From contig JBLHUT010000107.1 of NCBI GenBank assembly GCA_047629975.1, forward strand, positions 1 through 10,805: a stretch of 10,805 bases of DNA, given 5' to 3'. Made by a program: the position numbers and the translations under genes. Source of the stretch: JBLHUT01 sp047629975. GTDB lineage: Bacteria; Pseudomonadota; Alphaproteobacteria; Rhodobacterales; Rhodobacteraceae. This document shows positions 1 through 6,361 of the stretch, piece after piece. Under the pieces are notes generated by a model. The model had not been told where the DNA came from. It made no database searches and worked only from the letters and a program-made list of their open reading frames with translations. Every line of letters starts with the position of its first letter. Position 1 is the first letter of the stretch.

Positions 1-189
1 AATCGCACCGGCTTCGGCACAGGTCCCTCCCGGATAGGCGACATTCTCGACATTGCAGCCGACATAAACCGCCCCCGAAGGGGTGCGTATCGCCGCGCCG
101 ACCTTGAAGTTCGAATAGGGAACATGGGCATTTTCGCGCACCGCGCGGGCCGCCGAAACCAGTTCCAGTGCAGAAGTTTTGCCGAGCAT
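1..189 (-). CDS. cdd: Cytidine deaminase, N-terminal part (runs off the left edge)
   Basis: Cytosolic zinc enzyme of pyrimidine salvage that deaminates cytidine and deoxycytidine to the uridine forms. Only the first 63 codons are present. The reading shows the substrate-binding stretch YSNFKVGAA (residues 25-33), the CNVEN motif (45-49) and the zinc/catalytic motif CAE (57-59), where Cys57 would bind zinc and Glu59 act as proton shuttle. This is the layout of the short tetrameric deaminases of about 130 residues; the remaining zinc cysteines (PCxxC) would lie outside the window. The ATG at 189-187 is supported by an AGGAGA-type ribosome binding site at 199-205, nine bases upstream. The gene is 228 bp downstream of dacB on the same strand and is separated from it by a 13-bp tandem repeat, so it may have its own promoter, although none is clear. 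The identification is secure for the part seen. Confidence 0.92.
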   Translation of the reverse strand, partial: MLGKTSALELVSAARAVRENAHVPYSNFKVGAAIRTPSGAVYVGCNVENVAYPGGTCAEAGAI

Positions 190-306
190 ATCAAATTTTC
201 TCCTGCGCCAAAACCGCGGTATGCGGCTAGTCCCGCGCCTACTGTGGCGACGCACCGCGCCGGTTGCAAGCAGGGCACCGCGTGACTGCCGTTTTTTCCA
301 TGCCCC

Positions 307-410
307 GTTCGCAAGCCCCGTTTGCGAGCCCAGTGTTTTGGCCCCGCGTTTTGGCCCTGTGTTTTAAACCAGTGTTTTGGTCCCGTGTTTAGATCAAGTG
401 TCCGGAACCC
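307..410. repeat. Degenerate 13-bp tandem repeat, eight units, between dacB and cdd
   Basis: Eight contiguous units of exactly 13 bp start at 307, 320, 333, 346, 359, 372, 385 and 398. The consensus on the plus strand is GTGTTTTGGCCCC. Column 1 (G) and column 11 (C) are the same in all eight units, and columns 2, 4 and 12 in seven of eight. The four central units (333-384) are closest to consensus; the outer units have drifted. The first two units, GTTCGCAAGCCCC and GTTTGCGAGCCCA, contain TCGCAA and TTGCGA and could form a 6-bp hairpin. The period is not a multiple of three and the array ends 7 bp before the dacB stop codon, so it is non-coding. It occupies the 3' flank of dacB and the far upstream region of cdd. 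Function is unknown; it could be a simple minisatellite or a set of protein-binding sites. Confidence 0.8.
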
Positions 411-417
411 TGTGCGA

Positions 418-1899
418 CTAGGGCTTGTGCGTATTGACCCAATGCTCGATCAATCGCATCTGCAACATGCGCGACCGTCCTGCCCAAGCCCGGCCACCAC
501 GCGGTCTTTCACGGTCCTGCGGACGGATGGCGGCACGGCGCTCCGGCTCGGCCGTCAGGATCGTGAACGCAAGGTCCCGCCCGTCAGGCACCGTCACATA
601 CCCCGCAAGGGCCGACACAAAATTCAAGGTTCCTGTCTTGGCCCGCACAATCGCGGCATGCGTTTTGTCAGGCCGCCCTTTCGCATCCCGCATCCACATC
701 TGCTTCATCATCGGAGCAAGTTGTGGCTTGGACCCCAGCTGCACCAAGGCGCGCACCATCTCTTGCGCCGAAATCCGCGACCCGTCTCCGAGGCCGGAAT
801 GATCCACGAACCGTGCATCCAAGGCCCCGACCTGACCGTCCAGCCAGCGTTGCATTTCAGACCCCGATGCCTTTAACCCCGACGGGCGCCCCGACGCCAG
901 CGCCGTGGCCGTCATCCCGACACATTCCGCCGTCAGGTTCGTAGAATGCTTCAACATTCCCCGCAGCATCTGCTGCAACGGCACGCTTTCAAGCTGCGCC
1001 AATATCGTGCCTTGAGGGGGCGCACTGCTGGCCTGTGCCAGCGGCAGGACAATCCCGTGAGAGCGCGCAAAAGTCGCGAACACATCGGCGCAATACCCCT
1101 GTGGATCTCGCACCGGAAGCCAGCGCGAGCCGCCCTTTCCAAGAGCCTTGCGCGCCACGCTCCACTGGTCCTTGCCGTCGATCCGGTCATAGGTATAAAT
1201 CGGCGCGCCGCGATCCTCGATCACCATGTGCGCGGCCGTTACCTCGGGCCGGTACCGGTCGGAGCGTGCATCCAGCGTCACACCGTACCCCGCACCGGCG
1301 CGCGTCCATTCAAAATACACACGGTTGAAATTCAGGTTCAATCCCGACACAGCCGGTGAATAGCTCACATGCGCGGGTTGCTCGGGATCAATCGCATTCA
1401 CCTGCGGCAACCCCGCACCGTAGGTCAGAAACCGCCCCTTGATCCCGCGCAAGCCCGAGGCCTTCAACTGCTTGGCAAGGTCCGCCAGACCGTTGGTATC
1501 AAGGGTCGGATCGCCCCCTCCCACAAGAATCAGATCACCTTGCAATATCCCGTTCTCGATCGCACCGTCCGCAAGAAGGCGCGTGGCAAAACGATATTCA
1601 GGTCCAAGGCGGTCGAGCGCATAAGCTGTCGTGATCACCTTTGTCGTGCTGGCCGGTGGCAACCCCAATGCAGGGTTTCTCGCGCCCAGAACCTCTCCGG
1701 TTGCGGCGTCGGCCACCACAAACCCCAGCTTTCCACCAAGCCCCGCTTTGGCGATCAAAGCCTCTGTTGTCGCTTCGGGGTCGGATGGATCGGGGCGGCG
1801 TACCGGCCTTGGGGATACCGTGGGTGGGCTGGCCAAAGCACAGTCCGCCACCCCCGCCAAAAGCCCTCCCAGAACCCACCGGCGGGTCAATGCGGTCAT
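418..1899 (-). CDS. dacB: D-alanyl-D-alanine carboxypeptidase/endopeptidase, PBP4 family (peptidase S13)
   Basis: Periplasmic penicillin-binding protein that trims D-Ala from peptidoglycan stem peptides and cleaves cross-links. From the ATG at 1899 it has 493 residues. The three active-site motifs are present and ordered: STTK (84-87, nucleophile Ser84), STN (319-321) and KTG (421-423). The long stretch between the first two motifs fits the inserted domains of the S13 family. The N-terminus MTALTRRWVLGGLLAG ending in ALA-S looks like a signal peptide cleaved after residue 23, and the TRRWVL stretch resembles a twin-arginine signal. The frame stays open to 2046 with an ATG at 1926, but the extension before 1899 carries unlikely residues and overlaps a hairpin downstream of metK. 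A weak GGA lies before 1899 and nothing convincing before 1926, so the start is uncertain between these two. The gene is 173 bp downstream of metK. Confidence 0.93.
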   Translation of the reverse strand: MTALTRRWVLGGLLAGVADCALASPPTVSPRPVRRPDPSDPEATTEALIAKAGLGGKLGFVVADAATGEVLGARNPALGLPPASTTKVITTAYALDRLGPEYRFATRLLADGAIENGILQGDLILVGGGDPTLDTNGLADLAKQLKASGLRGIKGRFLTYGAGLPQVNAIDPEQPAHVSYSPAVSGLNLNFNRVYFEWTRAGAGYGVTLDARSDRYRPEVTAAHMVIEDRGAPIYTYDRIDGKDQWSVARKALGKGGSRWLPVRDPQGYCADVFATFARSHGIVLPLAQASSAPPQGTILAQLESVPLQQMLRGMLKHSTNLTAECVGMTATALASGRPSGLKASGSEMQRWLDGQVGALDARFVDHSGLGDGSRISAQEMVRALVQLGSKPQLAPMMKQMWMRDAKGRPDKTHAAIVRAKTGTLNFVSALAGYVTVPDGRDLAFTILTAEPERRAAIRPQDRERPRGGRAWAGRSRMLQMRLIEHWVNTHKP

Positions 1900-2027
1900 G
1901 CGCAATCGTTGTTTTCCATCATTCATGGCCCGATCAAACCAAATGCGCGCGCCGCAAACAAGCCACCATCGGTGGATAATCCAATTTGCCACATTCCGCG
2001 CATCTTTCTTCAGGCACCACATTCCAC

Positions 2028-2051
2028 GGCCCGCGTCGTGGGACACGGGCC
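2028..2051 (-). terminator. Hairpin downstream of metK, candidate terminator without a U-tract
   Basis: On the minus strand GGCCCGTG and CGCGGGCC can pair over eight positions (one U-G) around an 8-nt loop, beginning 21 nt after the metK stop codon. No run of T follows, so classical intrinsic termination is doubtful; it may instead protect the metK mRNA 3' end or work with Rho. Its place between metK and dacB argues for dacB beginning downstream of it. Confidence 0.4.
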
Positions 2052-2072
2052 AAAGTCCTTACGGAACCCTTT

Positions 2073-3242
2073 CTAGCGGATTGCAGCCTTCAAAGCGGCC
2101 TCAAGGTCGGTCTTTTCCCAGCTGAACCCGCCATCTGCTGTCGGTGCGCGCCCGAAATGGCCATAGGCTGCCGTCCGCTCGTAAATCGGCCGGTTCAGAT
2201 CCAGATGCTCGCGGATGCCGCGCGGCGTCAGGTCCATCACACGGGCCACCGCCGCCTCGATTGCGGCCTCGTCAACCAAGCCGGTGCCGTGGGTGTCTGC
2301 ATAAATCGACAACGGCTTTGCCACGCCGATGGCATAACTCAACTGGATCGTACAACGCTTGGCAAGCCCCGCCGCAACAACATTTTTGGCAAGATAGCGC
2401 GCAGCATACGCCGCCGAGCGGTCGACCTTGGTCGGATCCTTGCCGGAAAACGCCCCACCACCGTGGGCTGCAGCACCGCCGTAAGTGTCGACAATAATTT
2501 TGCGCCCGGTCAAGCCCGCGTCACCATCAGGCCCGCCGATCACAAATGTGCCCGTCGGGTTCACCCACCACTCGGTTTTCGGGGTCAACCACCCTTGCGG
2601 GATCACCTCGCGGATGTAGGGTTCGACGATCGCGCGGATATCATCGCTGGTCTGGCTTTCGTCGCGATGCTGCGTACTCAGCACGACCGACGTCACCTCG
2701 ACCGGCACCCCGTCTTCGTAGCGCAGCGAAAGCTGGCTCTTGGCATCGGGCCTCAACGTGGGCTGTTCACCCGATTTGCGTACCTCGGCCAAGCGCTTCA
2801 AAATGGCGTGCGAATACTGGATCGGTGCCGGCATAAGTTCAGGTGTCTCATCGACGGCATAGCCGAACATGATGCCCTGATCCCCGGCCCCGTCCTTGTC
2901 AACGCCCTGTGCAATGTGGGCCGACTGCTCGTGCAGACGGTTGATCACTTCGACAGTGTTCCAGTGAAACTTGTCCTGCTCGTAGCCGATATCACGAATG
3001 CAACCGCGGGCAATATCCGCGATCTTGTCCATATATTCCGAGAGCTTGGCCTGATCGGACAATCCGACCTCGCCGCCGATAACAACGCAATTCGTCGTGG
3101 CGAATGTCTCGCAGGCGACGCGGGCATTTGCTTCCTCGGTCAGGAACGCATCAAGAATTGCGTCGGATATTCTGTCGCACACCTTATCAGGATGCCCCTC
3201 CGAGACGGATTCAGAGGTAAAGACATAGTTCTTGCGTGTCAT
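2073..3242 (-). CDS. metK: S-adenosylmethionine synthetase (methionine adenosyltransferase)
   Basis: Cytosolic enzyme that makes SAM from methionine and ATP, releasing phosphate and diphosphate. The 389-residue length is normal for bacterial MetK. Family motifs seen are GHPDK (16-20, with the active-site His17), GDQGIMFGYA (120-129) and the glycine-rich loop GGGAFSGKD (261-269), which precedes the conserved KVDRSAAYAARYLAKN stretch. The ATG at 3242-3240 is fixed by a GGAG ribosome binding site at 3254-3251, eight bases upstream, that forms part of a SAM/SAH riboswitch; synthesis is therefore probably shut down when SAM is plentiful. It follows lnt by 64 bp and precedes dacB. SAM made here is a substrate of the radical-SAM enzyme MiaB encoded upstream in the same window, although that link is metabolic and does not by itself imply co-regulation. 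The identification is secure. Confidence 0.98.
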   Translation of the reverse strand: MTRKNYVFTSESVSEGHPDKVCDRISDAILDAFLTEEANARVACETFATTNCVVIGGEVGLSDQAKLSEYMDKIADIARGCIRDIGYEQDKFHWNTVEVINRLHEQSAHIAQGVDKDGAGDQGIMFGYAVDETPELMPAPIQYSHAILKRLAEVRKSGEQPTLRPDAKSQLSLRYEDGVPVEVTSVVLSTQHRDESQTSDDIRAIVEPYIREVIPQGWLTPKTEWWVNPTGTFVIGGPDGDAGLTGRKIIVDTYGGAAAHGGGAFSGKDPTKVDRSAAYAARYLAKNVVAAGLAKRCTIQLSYAIGVAKPLSIYADTHGTGLVDEAAIEAAVARVMDLTPRGIREHLDLNRPIYERTAAYGHFGRAPTADGGFSWEKTDLEAALKAAIR

Positions 3243-3248
3243 CAGGAG

Positions 3249-3296
3249 TGCTCCGTTAAAATCCAGCCCGCCACGTCAGGAAGCCGTTGCAGCAGG
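3249..3296 (-). promoter_or_regulatory. SAM/SAH riboswitch in the metK leader
   Basis: Read on the minus strand, CCTGCTGC (3296-3289) pairs with GTGGCGGG (3274-3267) to make an eight-pair stem with three G-U pairs. Its 14-nt loop, AACGGCTTCCTGAC (3288-3275), matches from memory the conserved core of the SAM/SAH riboswitch (ACGGCTTCCTGGCG type), with one G-to-A change. A 12-nt linker leads to GGAGC (3254-3250), which contains the metK Shine-Dalgarno sequence and can pair with GCTTC (3284-3280) of the loop to form the class's pseudoknot. Ligand binding would thus hide the ribosome site. The class is known from Rhodobacterales upstream of metK and does not discriminate well between SAM and SAH. 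The match was made by eye, not by a covariance search. Confidence 0.9.
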
Positions 3297-3303
3297 GCAG
3301 TTT

Positions 3304-3332
3304 TCCCTAGTCTGACCCGGACAGCCCGTCAA
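3304..3332 (-). promoter_or_regulatory. Candidate metK promoter inside the 3' end of lnt
   Basis: On the minus strand TTGACG (3332-3327) is a good -35 element. Seventeen bases further is TAGGGA (3309-3304), a poor -10 that overlaps the lnt stop codon TAG. Such a promoter would start transcription near 3297, immediately before the first base of the riboswitch stem. The -35 is convincing, the -10 is not; the alternative is that metK is read through from lnt. Confidence 0.4.
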
Positions 3333-4887
3333 CCGGTTTCGGTTTGCGCCGCCCCCTCCAACGGGCCGGAAAACGGCGCCGCGCCACTGCCCACGCCCCG
3401 CTGCACAGAATTATCAACCCGGCCGGTGCATCGCCCGTAGCCACATAAACCGTCGGTTCAAGCGCCTGTGGAACCGCCCCGTCAAGCGCACCGCGCGTGT
3501 TCAACGCAAGCGCGCCCTTGATCCGCCCCTTGGCATCGATAATCGCCGAAACACCCGTATTTGCAGACCGCAAGACCGGCAATCCCTGTTCGATGGCACG
3601 CATCCGCGCCTGCGCCAGATGCTGTTGTGGCCCGGCCAGTTTGCCAAACCACGCATCGTTCGTAATCTGCAATATCCAGTCAGCCCGCACAGGCGCCGCG
3701 CGAAGGTCTTGCGGAAAGATCATTTCATAACAAATCAACGGTAGAATCCGCCCCAACACCGGACCAAGATCAAGCACACTGGCCCCCGGACCGGCACGGT
3801 ACCCGCCCGCAGCCTCCGCCAGACCAAACAGACCCACCCGGTTCAAAACCCACGCAAACGGAAGGTATTCCCCGAAAGGCACAAGGTGATGTTTGTCATA
3901 AAGCTTGGTAACCTGCCCCGCACTTCCGATGACCACCATGGAATTGCGCGCCCTCAGATCGTCATCCTGTCGCGAAATTCCGACAATCACAGGAGCACCG
4001 CGCGCAGCCTGCGAAATCGCTTCGAAAACGTCCGTCGCCTGATGCAGCCAATAGGGCACCGCCGTCTCGGGCCAGACGATCAGGTCAACCGCTCCGGGGG
4101 CCGATGTCATCTCCATCTGCGCGCGCAGAAACTGCGGAATGTACTGCGAATCCCATTTTTGATGCTGCGGCGCGTTGGGTTGCAAAAGACGCACCACAAC
4201 CGGATCGGCGCGCGGCATTTCAGGTTGCCCCAGACGCCACATGCCAAGCCCCGCAGGCACCGCCAGAACGCAGGCCGCCAGCCCGACCCCCACAAACGCC
4301 CCCCGCCGCGTCGACCACCCCGCCGGCAACACCGCCGCCACAAGCGTGATCAAGGTCAGCCCGTGTGGCCCCACCCAAGCCGCAATCTGCGCCAGTGGCG
4401 TGTCGGTCCAGATATAGCCGATCAAAGCCCACGGAAACCCGGTCAGGACATAGCTGCGCGCCAGTTCGGCTGCGGCAAGCGAAACCGCGAGGTTTAGCGC
4501 CCGCTGCGCCGGTGTCCGGCCAAACCGCACCGACACGCCAAAGGCCACACCCCAAAAAAGCGCCAGCCCCCCCGCCATGAAAAAAAGTGCGAACGGCGCC
4601 ATCCAGCCATGGCGCCACGGGTCAACGAAAAAAGGCTCGACGATCCAGAACAGCGTGCCGGTAAAATAGCCGGACCCGAACACCCAACCGATCCATGCTG
4701 CGTGCCGCCAGTCGGTAATGCGCGATCCCTGCCACATCGCCAGCGTCAATGCACCAAACGCCAGCCACGCCAACGAGAGCGGGGCCTGCCCCGCTGCCAT
4801 CGCCAAACCGAGGCCCGCGAACATCAACGTCAAAGGCCGGCCCGCCCCACGCCAAAGCGCCGCCCCGTTATTCAGCCGCCGTCGCAT
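3307..4887 (-). CDS. lnt: Apolipoprotein N-acyltransferase
   Basis: Inner-membrane enzyme that adds the third acyl chain to the N-terminal cysteine of lipoproteins, the last step of lipoprotein maturation after Lgt and LspA. From the ATG at 4887 it has 526 residues, typical of the family. The first 215 or so residues are rich in hydrophobic segments (for example around 20-50, 65-82, 97-120, 164-190 and 198-215), as expected of the membrane domain. The nitrilase-like domain follows with the catalytic triad in context: Glu274 in VWPETAVPYW, Lys332 in LYDKHHLVPFGEYLP and Cys386 in ICYEMIFP. A final hydrophobic stretch near 485-500 precedes a basic tail. The start overlaps the end of corC by 20 bp, suggesting translational coupling; the frame is open further, with ATGs at 4932 and 4950, but these would lie deeper inside corC. 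No strong ribosome site is seen, so the start is less certain than the identity. Confidence 0.95.
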   Translation of the reverse strand: MRRRLNNGAALWRGAGRPLTLMFAGLGLAMAAGQAPLSLAWLAFGALTLAMWQGSRITDWRHAAWIGWVFGSGYFTGTLFWIVEPFFVDPWRHGWMAPFALFFMAGGLALFWGVAFGVSVRFGRTPAQRALNLAVSLAAAELARSYVLTGFPWALIGYIWTDTPLAQIAAWVGPHGLTLITLVAAVLPAGWSTRRGAFVGVGLAACVLAVPAGLGMWRLGQPEMPRADPVVVRLLQPNAPQHQKWDSQYIPQFLRAQMEMTSAPGAVDLIVWPETAVPYWLHQATDVFEAISQAARGAPVIVGISRQDDDLRARNSMVVIGSAGQVTKLYDKHHLVPFGEYLPFAWVLNRVGLFGLAEAAGGYRAGPGASVLDLGPVLGRILPLICYEMIFPQDLRAAPVRADWILQITNDAWFGKLAGPQQHLAQARMRAIEQGLPVLRSANTGVSAIIDAKGRIKGALALNTRGALDGAVPQALEPTVYVATGDAPAGLIILCSGAWAVARRRFPARWRGRRKPKPVDGLSGSD

Positions 4888-5782
4888 GGGCAAGCCGGAC
4901 ACGGATGCGCTTGATCCGCCGTGGGTCGGCATCGACAATCTCGAATTCAACCCCTGACGGATGCCGCACGACCTCGCCGCGCGCCGGAACGCGCCCTGTC
5001 AGCTTGAAAACAAGCCCCCCAAGGGTATCGACCTCTTCCTGCTCTTCTTCTTCGGCAAGCACGACATCGATTTCGTTTTCGAACTCTTCCAGCGACGTCG
5101 TCGCAAGCGCCATGTAGCAGCCGGGCTTTTCGAGGGTCCAGTTGGCCCCTTCGTCCTGATCGTGCTCGTCCTCGATCTCTCCGATGACCTGCTCGATCAG
5201 ATCCTCGATCGTGACCAGCCCGTCCACACCGCCATATTCGTCGATGACCAGCGCCATATGCATCCGCTCTGTCTGCATTTTCTGCAACAAAACACCGATC
5301 GGCATCGAGGGTGGCGCAAACAGCAACGGCCGCAACAGCGGCTTCAACTCGAACGTGCTGTTTGCCCCGTTAAATCCATAGCCCAGCGCGAAATCCTTGA
5401 GGTGTACCAACCCCAAAGGGCTGTCCAGAGTACCGTCATAAACCGGCAGCCGCGTGGCGCCACTTTCACGAAAGACCTGCACAAGCGCATCCTGACCGAT
5501 ATCGATCGGAACCGCGGTGATCTCGACTTTTGGAATGGCCACATCCTCGACCCGCATGGATCGCAGATTACCCAGCCCCATCGGCCCCCCCAAAAGCACC
5601 GAATTGCGCACGGTCGCTCCGCCTTGTGACCGGTGGCCGTGCTCTTCGTCTTTGTCTTCGCTCTCGTCGTCGTAGGACCCGACAGCCCCCCGCATCCGTG
5701 CCCAAAGCCCTTTTCGTCTCATGGGTTTTTCAGGATGCGCGCCTTGCGCCGCTCCCGAAGACCCGTCTGATGTGTCGCCCAT
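4868..5782 (-). CDS. corC: CorC/HlyC-family CBS-domain protein
   Basis: A 304-residue soluble member of the CorC/TlyC family, historically linked to magnesium and cobalt efflux or called hemolysin C. It has a charged N-terminal region with an acidic patch (about 38-48), a CBS-domain pair (roughly 76-135 and 145-205, including DEYGGVDGLVTIEDLIEQVI at 181-200) and a C-terminal transporter-associated domain (about 218-298), within which lies an acidic run near 244-252. There is no DUF21 membrane domain, so it resembles the short CorC form, which lies next to lnt and ybeY in enterobacteria too. The usual MxPR-type residues of the first CBS domain read VAIPKVEI here, a mild deviation. The ATG at 5782 has GGAAAGG at 5793-5787 directly upstream. 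It follows ybeY by 38 bp and its end overlaps the lnt start by 20 bp. The biochemical role of the family remains unsettled. Confidence 0.93.
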   Translation of the reverse strand: MGDTSDGSSGAAQGAHPEKPMRRKGLWARMRGAVGSYDDESEDKDEEHGHRSQGGATVRNSVLLGGPMGLGNLRSMRVEDVAIPKVEITAVPIDIGQDALVQVFRESGATRLPVYDGTLDSPLGLVHLKDFALGYGFNGANSTFELKPLLRPLLFAPPSMPIGVLLQKMQTERMHMALVIDEYGGVDGLVTIEDLIEQVIGEIEDEHDQDEGANWTLEKPGCYMALATTSLEEFENEIDVVLAEEEEQEEVDTLGGLVFKLTGRVPARGEVVRHPSGVEFEIVDADPRRIKRIRVRLAHATAAE

Positions 5783-5820
5783 CGGACCTTTCCAAAATAA
5801 ACACCGGCCAAAATCAGCCC

Positions 5821-6360
5821 TTAGTCCTGTTGCGCATATGGGTCACTCACCCCCATTTGCGCAAGTATCTCTGTCTCCAATCCTTCCATAACGTCCGCGT
5901 CAAGGTCGGAAATGTGATCAAAACCCAACAAATGCATCATACCGTGCACCACAAGATGCCTCAGATGCGCCTCGAAAGGCAGCCCCGCCGCCAGAGCTTC
6001 GGCCTCGCAAGTCTCGAAAGCCAAGGCAATATCACCCAAAGCCGGCCCCTCGTCCGGGAAATCGGCCTGTGGACGATCCGGAGGCAGCCCTGCACCATTT
6101 GCCAGATCCTGCGCGGGCCACGACAGCACATTCGTGGCCTGATGCTTGGCGCGGTACGCGCGGTTCAACTCCGCGATCCGCACGTCATTGGCCGCCAGAA
6201 TCACAACCTCGCATTCCTCGGGCAGGCCAAGACGGGCGGCAACGCATTCACAGGCCTGCTGTGTCAGCGCCTCGAAACCGGCTGGCCAGCGAGGATCCTC
6301 GAACACGACATCAACCACAACCGGCACATTCACATCCACACCCAAGCAGCCGGTTTGCAC
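5821..6360 (-). CDS. ybeY: Endoribonuclease YbeY (rRNA maturation factor)
   Basis: Zinc-dependent single-strand endoribonuclease involved in 16S rRNA 3'-end maturation and ribosome quality control. The diagnostic metal motif HGMMHLLGFDH is at residues 139-149 (His139, His143 and His149), and the domain begins with the typical VDVVFEDPRW stretch. I chose the GTG at 6360, giving 179 residues: it lies one base after the TGA of phoH and has GAGGG 11 bases upstream, which suggests coupling to phoH. No ATG lies in frame at this junction; the ATG formed by the bases TGATG is out of frame. Other in-frame GTGs at 6339, 6333 and 6327 are possible and would shorten the protein by 7 to 11 residues. It sits between phoH and corC, the usual neighbourhood. 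Function is secure; only the start is open. Confidence 0.94.
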   Translation of the reverse strand: MQTGCLGVDVNVPVVVDVVFEDPRWPAGFEALTQQACECVAARLGLPEECEVVILAANDVRIAELNRAYRAKHQATNVLSWPAQDLANGAGLPPDRPQADFPDEGPALGDIALAFETCEAEALAAGLPFEAHLRHLVVHGMMHLLGFDHISDLDADVMEGLETEILAQMGVSDPYAQQD

Positions 6361-6361
6361 A

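Noticed and set aside
190..290. cdd promoter built on TTGCAA near 264-269
   Set aside because: TTGCAA is itself palindromic, matches TTGACA poorly and has no acceptable -10 at 16-18 bp on the minus strand.
307..410. CRISPR array
   Set aside because: The units are only 13 bp, directly abutting with no spacers, and no cas gene is visible.
1830..1850. Lipoprotein signal in DacB around the Cys at residue 20
   Set aside because: The residues before the cysteine are V-A-D; aspartate directly before the cysteine does not fit a lipobox.
1963..1975. CCACC-ATC-GGTGG palindrome upstream of dacB as an operator
   Set aside because: Only 5-bp arms in a single copy; too short to support without conservation data.
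1900..2046. N-terminal extension of dacB up to 2046
   Set aside because: It would put a tryptophan- and arginine-rich stretch before an obvious signal peptide and would overlap the hairpin downstream of metK.
1986..3440. A 484-codon open frame on the plus strand, opposite metK
   Set aside because: It is antisense to a metK gene with all family motifs. Its translation has no recognisable domain and is explained by GC-rich codon bias on the other strand. The same applies to the long plus-strand frames at 322-876, 1369-2125, 3886-4497, 5530-6399, 6146-7249, 8086-8934 and 9475-10188.
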